9,784 nucleotides of DNA, from contig JAJQGR010000276.1 in assembly GCA_021200345.1 (NCBI GenBank), positions 1 to 9,784 of the forward strand, read 5' to 3'. Each line of letters opens with the position of its first letter. Position 1 is the first letter of the stretch. Shown piece by piece: positions 1 to 6,785 of the stretch. The notes under the pieces were generated by a model. The model made no database searches. It was not told where the DNA came from and was given only the letters and a program-made list of their open reading frames with translations. The stretch is from Lachnospiraceae bacterium. GTDB lineage: Bacteria > Bacillota > Clostridia > Lachnospirales > Lachnospiraceae. A program made the position numbers and the translations under genes.

Positions 1-1
1 G

Positions 2-1027
2 GGTTTCTGGACAGGGGAGATCTGGCTGGCGTACGAGTATGTGCTGGAGAACCCGGGCAGATTTGAAAGGGGAACGGCGGCGAAGCTGAAGGAAGCCGCA
101 CTGACACAGGTGGATTCTTTTTTGGAGCGCATTGAAAATAAGGTCAGTGTGGATCATCATGATATGGGTTTTCTTTACTCTCCCTCCTGTGTGGCAGCGC
201 ATAAGCTGGTGGGCAGCGAAAAAGGCAGGAACGCCGCGCTTCTGGCAGCTGACCAGCTTCTGACCCGTTACCAGGAGAAGGGTGAGTTCTTACAGGCCTG
301 GGGGCCCATGGGGGCGAAGGAAAATTATCGTCTGATCATTGATTGCCTGAATAATCTGCCGCTTTTGTACTGGGCCAGTGCGGAGACAAGGAATCCGAAG
401 TACCGGGCGGTTGCGGAGAAGCATATCACCACGGCAATCAAAGTTGTGATTCGGGACGATTATTCGACTTGGCACACGTTTTTCTTTGACCCTGAGACAG
501 GCAGGCCGGACCATGGCGCCACCTGCCAGGGATATAAGGATGACTCGGTCTGGGCCAGGGGCCAGGCCTGGGGTGTGGCCGGTCTTGCCACGGCATACCG
601 CTATACGCGCCGCAGTGAGTACATACCGCTTTTTGAGCGCGTGACGGCATACTTTCTGGAGCATCTGCCTGAGGATCTGGTGCCGTACTGGGATTTCACC
701 TTCACGGACGGTTCCGATGAACCCAGAGATTCTTCCTCCGCGTCCATCGCGGTGTGCGGGATGCTGGAGGCTGCCCGCTATCTGCCTGAGAAGGAAGCCA
801 GATATTATATTGCGGTTTCAAAGCGGATGATGAAATCGATTTATGACAAATACGCGGTAAAAAATCCGGAGGAGTCCAATGGGCTGGTGCTGCACAGCAC
901 CTACTCGAAGAAGTCGCCGTATAATACGTGCACGCCGGAGGGCGTGGATGAGTGCAATATCTGGGGGGATTATTACTACATGGAGGCACTCACAAGGCTG
1001 TCGAAGGACTGGAAGCAGTACTGGTAG
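2..1027 (+). CDS. ugl: GH88 unsaturated glucuronyl hydrolase (5' partial)
   Basis: Removes the 4,5-unsaturated uronic acid from the non-reducing end of oligosaccharides released by polysaccharide lyases, by hydration of the double bond. The reading frame is open from base 2, giving 341 visible residues; compared with the roughly 380-residue family, about 35 N-terminal residues are missing. Landmarks in visible numbering are a GFWTGEIW start with W8, H53-D54 in DHHDMGF, W100 in QAWG, D114 in IIDCLNNLP, Q176 in CQGY, and WARGQAW with R186 and W190. Their spacing matches the catalytic Asp pair and substrate-binding residues known from Bacillus UGL (D88, D149, Q211, R221, W225, recalled from the literature). 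A Ser-x-x-Ser-x-Lys motif lies at 896-913, resembling the sulfate-recognition motif of streptococcal UGL. It is cotranscribed with the DUF2264 gene 20 nt downstream. GH105 is the related alternative, but the WARGQAW and IIDCLNNLP motifs fit GH88 better. Confidence 0.93.
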   Translation, partial: GFWTGEIWLAYEYVLENPGRFERGTAAKLKEAALTQVDSFLERIENKVSVDHHDMGFLYSPSCVAAHKLVGSEKGRNAALLAADQLLTRYQEKGEFLQAWGPMGAKENYRLIIDCLNNLPLLYWASAETRNPKYRAVAEKHITTAIKVVIRDDYSTWHTFFFDPETGRPDHGATCQGYKDDSVWARGQAWGVAGLATAYRYTRRSEYIPLFERVTAYFLEHLPEDLVPYWDFTFTDGSDEPRDSSSASIAVCGMLEAARYLPEKEARYYIAVSKRMMKSIYDKYAVKNPEESNGLVLHSTYSKKSPYNTCTPEGVDECNIWGDYYYMEALTRLSKDWKQYW

Positions 1028-1047
1028 AAAAGAAGGAGAACACCGCA

Positions 1048-3117
1048 ATGACATTTCAACCCACGCACACAGACTACACCTTAAGCCCCTGTACCGGCCT
1101 GACTAAAGAGAGCTGGATGGAGGCGGGCAAATATATGCTGGAGGGTATTTTCCGGCATATCAATGGCTTTGACGACCCGGTGGTCATACCCCGCCAGGAG
1201 ACGGAGATTACCTATCCTCACCTACAGGACAGTGAGGAGAATCAGCATACCCAGCGGCTGGCGGAGATGTTTGAGGGGCTGACCAGGTCCTTTTTCATCG
1301 CGGCGCCGCTGATTCATATTGAGCCGGAGATGGAGATCTGCGGCTTCCGGCTGAGAGAATACTACAAAAAACAGATTCTCAGAACCGTGACCCGGGGCGA
1401 TGCCGTCTATGTGGGCACCTATGAGGACCAGCAGGAGATTACAGGCCATGAGAATCCTTTCCGGACCTTTCAGCAGACAGTGGAAACCTGTGCCCTGGTG
1501 ATCTGTCTGTGGCTTAGTGAGGAGGAAATCTGGGACAGCTATACGAAAGAAGAAAAGGACCGGATCGCAGCCTTTCTCACAAGCTATGCCCATGCCAATA
1601 CGGTGCCTCAGAACTGGCGTCTGTTCAATATGCTGGATATGGCCTTTCTGCATAAGGAGGGCTATCCCATTGACAGGGACATCATGCGCGACCACGCTCA
1701 GGTGATCTTAAATTATTACGCCGGGGACGGGTGGTACCGGGATGGACACTGCTTTGATTACTACTCCTGCTGGGCCTTCAATATGTACGCGCCCATCTGG
1801 AATCTGTGGTATGGCTATGAGAATGAGCCGTATCTGGCGGCGAAATTTGAGGAAAATTCCAACAGGCTGATGGAGACCTACGGGGATTTCTTTGACGAGG
1901 ACGGCTTCACCATGATGTGGGGCAGGAGCAATATCTACCGAAACGCGGCCACCAGTGCCTTTGTGGGCAATCTGTTTCTGAAAAAGAGTACAGCGGATCC
2001 GGGGCTGGCCAGACGGATTTCCTCCGGCTCGCTGATGCAGTTCCTTTCCCGGGAGGATTTTATGGTGGACGGGATCCCGACTCTGGGCTTTTACGGACAG
2101 TTCGGCCCCCTGGTACAGGGCTATTCCTGCGCGGAATCACCGTTCTGGCTGGGAAAGGCATATCTGTGTCTGCATCTGCCGGCGGACCATCCTTTCTGGA
2201 CGGCAAAAGAGCATAACGGCAGCTGGGAGAAGCTTGGGGAAAAGGAAGTGAAGGAGACCAGGCTTGACGGTCCGGCGCTTTGCTTTACCAACCATAAGGC
2301 CAATGGCAGCAACCTGCTTCGCACCGGCAAGGTGGTGAAGGGCTCCGGGGATATTCACGGTATGTGGAATTACTCGAAGCTTTGTTTTCACAGCAAATAT
2401 CCCTGGGAGGCCACGCCGATCTCTTCAGACAGGCCAGACGAGGTGGAATCCATGCAGTATGTGATAAAAGACGGTACCACCGGGGAACTGACCCGGGCCA
2501 ATGCAACTTTCTGGGCCGGGGAGCGGGACGGGGTTCTTTACCGCCGGCAATTTTTTAATTATCATGCGGGGGCGGAGTGCCACTGGATGCAGACGGTCAA
2601 TCTGGCGGATTTCCCTGTTCCTTACGGGCTGATCCGGGCGGACAAGTTCCGGTTTTATAAAAGGCCGGTGACCATCACCCTGGGAGCCTTCGGCTTCCCG
2701 GACAATGGGACGGAGGTGACCCGCAGGGAGGCAGCCGGCGCAAAGGCCGTTATTTTAAAGGGGACAGATTTCACCGGAAAGGAAAAGCAGCTGGCCATGA
2801 CCATTTATGACGGCTGGACGGAGCTGGAGGTCATGAAAAGCCGGGGAACCAATCCGGATTCGGAGAACTCCCTGGTGATTTACGCTGAGACAGAGCGCGC
2901 AAAGCAGTACGGCTATGAGCCTTATCTGCTGATCTCCCAGGTGATTACAAAAGAGAGTCACGAGGACTTTAAGGAGGAGGAATTATTCCCTGTCAGAGAA
3001 GTGCGTTATACGGACCCGGAGCGCTGCGGCGGCTATGGGCCGACTGTGATCTGTCTGAAGGATGGAACGGAGAGAGAGATAGATTTTGAGGGCATGGAAG
3101 GGCGGATGCTGCTGTAG
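1048..3117 (+). CDS. DUF2264 domain-containing protein, probable uronide-polysaccharide processing enzyme
   Basis: A 689-residue protein, recognised as DUF2264 from conserved stretches: TGLTKESWMEAGKYMLEGIF (16-35), EGLTRSFFIAAPLI (76-89), a QNWRLFN motif (188-194), and GDGWYRDG followed by DYYS (226-240). The N-terminal part (about 15-380) looks mostly helical with many aromatic residues, as in alpha/alpha-toroid sugar enzymes. The C-terminal part (about 400-689) looks beta-rich. This two-part layout resembles heparinase II/III-type lyases, but that likeness is an inference and the catalytic activity of the family is not known to me. No signal peptide or membrane segment is visible, so it is probably cytoplasmic. 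The ATG at 1048 is preferred because AGAAGGAGA lies 8-10 nt upstream; a longer start at 952 would run into the GH88 gene in another frame. Pairing with GH88 suggests it makes or trims substrate for that enzyme. The family call is firm; the function is open. Confidence 0.88.
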   Translation: MTFQPTHTDYTLSPCTGLTKESWMEAGKYMLEGIFRHINGFDDPVVIPRQETEITYPHLQDSEENQHTQRLAEMFEGLTRSFFIAAPLIHIEPEMEICGFRLREYYKKQILRTVTRGDAVYVGTYEDQQEITGHENPFRTFQQTVETCALVICLWLSEEEIWDSYTKEEKDRIAAFLTSYAHANTVPQNWRLFNMLDMAFLHKEGYPIDRDIMRDHAQVILNYYAGDGWYRDGHCFDYYSCWAFNMYAPIWNLWYGYENEPYLAAKFEENSNRLMETYGDFFDEDGFTMMWGRSNIYRNAATSAFVGNLFLKKSTADPGLARRISSGSLMQFLSREDFMVDGIPTLGFYGQFGPLVQGYSCAESPFWLGKAYLCLHLPADHPFWTAKEHNGSWEKLGEKEVKETRLDGPALCFTNHKANGSNLLRTGKVVKGSGDIHGMWNYSKLCFHSKYPWEATPISSDRPDEVESMQYVIKDGTTGELTRANATFWAGERDGVLYRRQFFNYHAGAECHWMQTVNLADFPVPYGLIRADKFRFYKRPVTITLGAFGFPDNGTEVTRREAAGAKAVILKGTDFTGKEKQLAMTIYDGWTELEVMKSRGTNPDSENSLVIYAETERAKQYGYEPYLLISQVITKESHEDFKEEELFPVREVRYTDPERCGGYGPTVICLKDGTEREIDFEGMEGRMLL

Positions 3118-3154
3118 GATAAAACCGCTCTGAGAATGTACCCGAAGAGAGAAA

Positions 3155-3198
3155 ACCGTGTATTGAAGCAGAATATCGTTTCGGTACACGGTCTTTTT
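3155..3198 (+). terminator. Rho-independent terminator after the GH88-DUF2264 operon
   Basis: A perfect 8-bp stem pairs ACCGTGTA (3155-3162) with TACACGGT (3185-3192). It extends inward by TTGAA (3163-3167) against TTCGG (3180-3184) through two G-T wobbles and three standard pairs, leaving a 12-nt loop. The stem is followed by C and then TTTTT at 3194-3198. It lies 38 nt after the DUF2264 stop codon, so it separates the sugar-degradation unit from the transporter unit. Confidence 0.82.
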
Positions 3199-3240
3199 AT
3201 GTCTGCCGCCGGACACAGAATTTTCACAGGTCCTACAAAT

Positions 3241-3258
3241 ATTTATCCCATTTATCCT
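3241..3258 (+). repeat. Tandem 9-bp repeat ATTTATCC(C/T) next to the -10 box
   Basis: ATTTATCCC (3241-3249) is followed directly by ATTTATCCT (3250-3258), an 8-of-9 match, filling the space between the expected -35 and -10 positions. Such a direct repeat could be a regulator binding site, but the stretch is AT-rich and may be chance. No regulator gene is present in the window. Confidence 0.3.
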
Positions 3259-3263
3259 ATAAT
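3258..3263 (+). promoter_or_regulatory. Candidate -10 box of the exporter operon promoter
   Basis: A perfect TATAAT lies between the terminator and the first adaptor gene, placing a start of transcription near 3270 and giving a leader of about 115 nt. No TTGACA-like box stands 16-18 bp upstream (the bases there read about CTACAAAT) and there is no extended TG motif. The promoter may therefore need an activator, or it may be weak. The position after a terminator and before a four-gene overlapping run supports the call; the start site is inferred. Confidence 0.5.
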
Positions 3264-3370
3264 CTGGCATTAAGGAATTCTGGATGTTTTTGCTCGATGG
3301 GACAAAAAGTAATGATAAAAGAAAGACGTTACGGTTCTGGTGAGAGACATTCGAAACTGGAAAATAATAC

Positions 3371-3376
3371 AGGAGG
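3371..3376 (+). promoter_or_regulatory. Ribosome binding site AGGAGG fixing a GTG start
   Basis: A perfect AGGAGG lies 8 nt before the GTG at 3385. An upstream in-frame GTG at 3340 has no such site, so translation of the first adaptor is placed at 3385, just before a basic stretch and a membrane segment. Confidence 0.85.
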
Positions 3377-3384
3377 ATCAGGAC

Positions 3385-4971
3385 GTGAAGATCAAAGAAT
3401 TCTGCGGCAGGCATAAGAAAAGCATCATCATAACCGTCATTTCTGTTGTGGTGGTGCTTGCCATTGCCGGAGGCGCTGTTTATTATTTCCTGCTTCGGGA
3501 TACGGGAGGCGGGGACGTTTCTTTTGCTTCTATGGGGGGAACTTCCATGGGAGCGGAGAACGGCAGTATGGTGAGTCTGGATTTGTCCAACGCTGTCACT
3601 GCCTCAGGGGTTACCAGCGTGGGAATGACGCAGGAGACCTGGGAGGTAGAGAATCTGGCGAATATCCTTTATGTGGAGGAGGTCTATATCTCTTCCGGCG
3701 ATCAGGTGTCGGAGGGCGATCTGGTTTTGAAACTGACGGAGGATTCTGTGGAGGAGGCCAGAGAGACATTGGAGACCGTGCTCAGGGAAGCAGAGCTGGC
3801 TTACCGCACCGGCGTGATTGAGTATGAGCAGAGTCTGATCACCGCGGAGTATGACAGAGATCTGGCGCTGATGAATGGGGAATACGCCCAGACGACCTAC
3901 GACAATACGGTTGCCAATCTGACCTCCAGTGTGGAAAGAGCTCAGGAAGCGCTGGATGAGGCCCAGGAGCAGATTGCGGAATATGAGGAGCTGATTGCCA
4001 GCGGCGATTATTATGCTTATTATCAGGTAGGGGAGCTGAAAGCGCTCTACGACGATAACCGGAGTCTGCTGACGCAGCTGGTGGATGAACTGGGAGTGGA
4101 CTGGTCTCAGGTCACCGGCGGCGGTGGAGGAATGAGCGGCGCCTCCTCAGACGCGGTCATGGTTTGTCAGGAACTGTATTCAGTGCTGGAACAAAATGAA
4201 AAAGACTACGAGGAAGCGCTGGCAAATTATGAGGATGCGGTGGCAAACGCAGAGCTGAATCTGCAAAGCTTACAGCTTTCTTTAAATTCCCTGAAGGAGG
4301 AGCTGGCCCAGGCACAGGAAAACTATGAAACCCAGGTACTGCAGGCACAGCTGACTTATGAGAGCACTCTGGCCAGTGCGGAGCGCGCCGAGAGCGATTA
4401 TGAGACTGCGGTGGAAGCCGCGGAGTCGGAGTATGAGAGCCTGCTGGATGATTATGAAGATGCCCAGGAAAATCTGGAGCTTTTCGAGAGCACTGTGGGG
4501 GATAGTTATTACTATGCGCAAAGCAGCGGCTCTGTGCTGTCATTGATGCTCAGGGCGGATCAGTATCTGAGCAGTGACAGCGTGATCTTTATCTACAGTA
4601 ATACAGAGGAAATGACAGTAACCGTGTCTGTAGACCAGGCGGATATTGCCTCTGTCAGCGTGGGCGAGTCCGTGTACGTGCAGTCCTCTGAGAGCGGCCT
4701 GTACAGCGGTACTGTGACCAGCATCAACCCTGTCTCCAATTCCAGCAGCCGGGCCAGCGTTACCTATGAGGTAACCGTAACGCTGTCGGGAGATGTGCAG
4801 AATCTGTCCACCAATGAGACTGTGAGCGTGATCTTCGGTATTGATATGACGGAGATGGGAGGCGCGGCTGATGGAACAGAAGCGGCAGATGGAACAGAAG
4901 CGGCGAATGGTGCAAAAGCAGCAGACGGCACAGAGACAGCGGAGGAGACCGGGGAAGGAGAACAGCAATGA
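3385..4971 (+). CDS. HlyD/MacA-family adaptor protein 1, lacking the membrane-proximal domain
   Basis: A 528-residue adaptor expected to sit outside the membrane and link an ABC permease to its substrate path. It has a basic N-terminus, one membrane segment (about 13-36), a Gly/Ser/Met-rich linker (41-62), the first half of a lipoyl-like domain (about 94-118, with SSGDQVSEGDLVLKL), a very long acidic alpha hairpin (about 120-370) with GGGGGM at 245-250 near its probable tip, and the second lipoyl half (about 376-405). A beta-barrel follows (about 408-486) and then an acidic low-complexity tail (490-528). It stops after the beta-barrel, where the two neighbouring adaptors continue into a membrane-proximal domain. 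Only two Cys are present (7 and 261). The start is GTG, chosen by the AGGAGG site. Its stop overlaps the next start (ATGA). Bacillus YknX is the nearest kind of Gram-positive relative; the cargo is unknown. Confidence 0.88.
   Translation: MKIKEFCGRHKKSIIITVISVVVVLAIAGGAVYYFLLRDTGGGDVSFASMGGTSMGAENGSMVSLDLSNAVTASGVTSVGMTQETWEVENLANILYVEEVYISSGDQVSEGDLVLKLTEDSVEEARETLETVLREAELAYRTGVIEYEQSLITAEYDRDLALMNGEYAQTTYDNTVANLTSSVERAQEALDEAQEQIAEYEELIASGDYYAYYQVGELKALYDDNRSLLTQLVDELGVDWSQVTGGGGGMSGASSDAVMVCQELYSVLEQNEKDYEEALANYEDAVANAELNLQSLQLSLNSLKEELAQAQENYETQVLQAQLTYESTLASAERAESDYETAVEAAESEYESLLDDYEDAQENLELFESTVGDSYYYAQSSGSVLSLMLRADQYLSSDSVIFIYSNTEEMTVTVSVDQADIASVSVGESVYVQSSESGLYSGTVTSINPVSNSSSRASVTYEVTVTLSGDVQNLSTNETVSVIFGIDMTEMGGAADGTEAADGTEAANGAKAADGTETAEETGEGEQQ
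4864..4935 (+). repeat. Four 18-bp units encoding an AADGTE-like C-terminal tail
   Basis: Four in-frame 18-bp units read AADGTE, AADGTE, AANGAK and AADGTE in adaptor 1. The first two units are nearly identical in DNA, which suggests recent tandem duplication; the third has diverged. Being a multiple of three, the array can change copy number without breaking the frame. The tail is probably disordered and lies beyond the last folded domain. Confidence 0.85.
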
Positions 4972-6785
4972 AAAAGAAGATGTCGGGAAAGAAAAAGCTG
5001 AGACTTGCCCTGATCCTTGTGGGAATCCTGGCGCTGATCGGCGGCGCCTGCTACACTGTCCTGATTGCTCCCTATCTTTCTCAGGAGCAGTGGGTATACA
5101 TAGAGACGGAGGTGGTGCGCGGTACTCTGACAGTGGGAGTGGAGGAGAGCGGATCTCTGGAATTTGGAATCAGTACCATCAACTATGACCTGGATCTGTC
5201 CGTAACCACCAGCGACGACGATGACGATGATGACGATGACGACGGGGAGACCGTAGAAAAATATCTGAAGGTGGAAGAGGTCTATGTGGCTTCAGGACAG
5301 CGGATTGAGGAAGGGGACGCCATTCTGAAATTTACGGACTCCAGTGTCAGTGATGTGAGAAAGCTTCTGGAGGCTGCCCTGGTGGATGCCCGGTCCGATT
5401 ACGCGGAAGCGGAAAGTACTTATGAACTGGCGGTGCTGGAGGCTCAGACCACGTACGAAACCAGCAAGGTGGCGCAGACCTATGCTTCGGAGATTTATCA
5501 GTATTCCAGCGGTTCTGTCAGCGATAATATTACCTCTATCCAGGTAGAAATCGCCCTTTTGCAGGCAAAGACCGCATCGTTGGAGGAGGCGGTCACCGAG
5601 GCGCAGGAAGAATTCTATGAATTCCTTTACGGAAGCGAGGATGATACGAATTTTGAGTATTACGATTATTCGGCGCTGGAGGAGCTGTATCAGGCGACTC
5701 TGGCCCAGGCCGCGGAAGAGGGAATCCAGAATACCGCCAATTATACGGCTATTATGAATCTGTATGAGACAAAAATGGGGCAGTACAATAATAAGGTATC
5801 CGCGGTGGAAAACGCTCAGGATGCGCTGCAGGAAAATCTGGACCAGATTGAAGAGCTGCAGGAGCAGCTGGCCCAGGCTCAGGCGAAAGAAGCTGTAGAG
5901 CAGCTGCAGGCCAGTCAGACCTATGAGGAAAGCGTTCTGGAAGGAGAATACGCTCGGACAACCTATAATGCCACAGTGGAGGATCTGAAAGAGGATCTGG
6001 ACGAAGCGGCTCAGGAGCTGGAGGAAATCCAGGATCAGCTGGCTGCCTTTGAGGAATTTGTGGGGGATGACGGCATCATTTACGCGGACGGTTCCGGCAT
6101 CATCACTTCAGTGGGATATGAGGCGGGCGATACGCTGACCATGAGCGGTACGGTGATATCATACGCGCCCACCAGCGACATGACAATCTCCATTGACTCC
6201 ACCCAGGAGGATGTGGTAAGCATGACAGTGGGAGACACTGTGGCGATTGAATTTACATCATATCCCAATGAGACCTACGAGGGAACCATTCTTTCCATTG
6301 ATACCACAGCCACCTCCCGGTCCTCCTCCACCATCAGCTATTCGGTGGTGATCGGCGTCAACGGAGAGGAAGAAGCGCTTCAAAAGCTGTACGGCGGGAT
6401 GACGGCGGATATTACATTTATTACAGAACAAAGTGAGGATACCCTGTATGTATCACGCAAGGCAGTGGTGACAGAGGATGGGAAATCTTATGTCTATGTG
6501 CTTTCTGACAACGGCGAGTACGAACTGCAGGAGGTCACAACAGGCTTAAGCAACACTTCATATATAGAAATCCTGTCGGGCCTGGAGGAGGGCGATATTG
6601 TGTACATTGCCAGCACGGTCAGCAGTGTGGAAGAGGTGGAGGATACTTCCTCAGACACCACATTGACAGATACCGACAGCATGGATCTGAGTGATTTTAA
6701 TCTGGAAGACTTTGACATGAGCGATTTTGACATGAGTGATTTTGACATGGGCGGCATGTCCGGCGGTATGGGAGGTGGCAGATAA
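4968..6785 (+). CDS. HlyD/MacA-family adaptor protein 2, with poly-Asp insert and DFDM tail
   Basis: A 605-residue adaptor with a basic N-terminus, a membrane segment (about 12-34), and the first beta region of the membrane-proximal domain (about 44-78). A ten-Asp run (83-92) comes next, then the first lipoyl half (about 99-123, VYVASGQRIEEGDAILKF), a long alpha hairpin (about 125-363), the second lipoyl half (about 369-399) and a beta-barrel (about 404-485). The rest of the membrane-proximal domain follows (about 489-549, containing LYVSRKAVV and SGLEEGDIVYI), then an acidic tail with DFDM repeats ending MSGGMGGGR. The ATG overlaps the previous stop (ATGA) and has GGAAGGAG upstream, so translation is probably coupled. 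Unlike adaptors 1 and 3, its shared GEYARTTYNATV hairpin motif (326-337) lies in the second arm. Probable role: subunit of a MacA/YknX-like exporter with the permease downstream; substrate unknown. Confidence 0.9.
   Translation: MKKKMSGKKKLRLALILVGILALIGGACYTVLIAPYLSQEQWVYIETEVVRGTLTVGVEESGSLEFGISTINYDLDLSVTTSDDDDDDDDDDGETVEKYLKVEEVYVASGQRIEEGDAILKFTDSSVSDVRKLLEAALVDARSDYAEAESTYELAVLEAQTTYETSKVAQTYASEIYQYSSGSVSDNITSIQVEIALLQAKTASLEEAVTEAQEEFYEFLYGSEDDTNFEYYDYSALEELYQATLAQAAEEGIQNTANYTAIMNLYETKMGQYNNKVSAVENAQDALQENLDQIEELQEQLAQAQAKEAVEQLQASQTYEESVLEGEYARTTYNATVEDLKEDLDEAAQELEEIQDQLAAFEEFVGDDGIIYADGSGIITSVGYEAGDTLTMSGTVISYAPTSDMTISIDSTQEDVVSMTVGDTVAIEFTSYPNETYEGTILSIDTTATSRSSSTISYSVVIGVNGEEEALQKLYGGMTADITFITEQSEDTLYVSRKAVVTEDGKSYVYVLSDNGEYELQEVTTGLSNTSYIEILSGLEEGDIVYIASTVSSVEEVEDTSSDTTLTDTDSMDLSDFNLEDFDMSDFDMSDFDMGGMSGGMGGGR
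5214..5243 (+). repeat. GAY repeat encoding ten consecutive Asp
   Basis: Ten GAC/GAT codons in mixed order encode Asp 83-92 of adaptor 2, between the first beta region and the lipoyl domain. The mixed codons make slippage less likely than in a pure repeat and suggest selection for the acidic run itself. It should be extracellular and might bind divalent cations; this is inference. Confidence 0.9.
6690..6749 (+). repeat. Four 15-bp units encoding SDFDM-like repeats
   Basis: In-frame 15-bp units read SDFNL, EDFDM, SDFDM and SDFDM at residues 575-594 of adaptor 2. The last two units differ by one base (AGC/AGT), indicating recent duplication. They alternate acidic, Phe and Met residues just before a Gly/Met-rich end. 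Confidence 0.85.

Noticed and set aside
952..1047. Longer in-frame start for the DUF2264 gene
   Set aside because: It would overlap the conserved C-terminal end of GH88 in another frame and lacks a ribosome binding site, whereas the ATG at 1048 has AGAAGGAGA upstream and begins just before the conserved family region.
1222..1695. Antisense open frame (157 codons) inside the DUF2264 gene
   Set aside because: The sense strand encodes conserved family motifs throughout; the antisense product resembles no known protein.
3285..3306. Small TTTTTG/CAAAAA inverted repeat in the exporter leader
   Set aside because: Only six A-T-rich pairs around a loop of about ten bases; too weak to call an attenuator or riboswitch.
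3340..3384. Upstream GTG start for adaptor 1
   Set aside because: No ribosome binding site precedes it, and the added residues would include the AGGAGG site itself; the GTG at 3385 is placed correctly.
4540..4968. Antisense open frame (142 codons) rich in Cys opposite the tail of adaptor 1
   Set aside because: Its Cys-rich repeat is only the reverse reading of the 18-bp tandem array; no start signals.
5037..5052. Possible lipobox at Cys28 of adaptor 2 (IGGAC)
   Set aside because: The -3 position is Gly rather than Leu/Val and the Cys lies inside the membrane segment; a plain N-terminal anchor explains it better.
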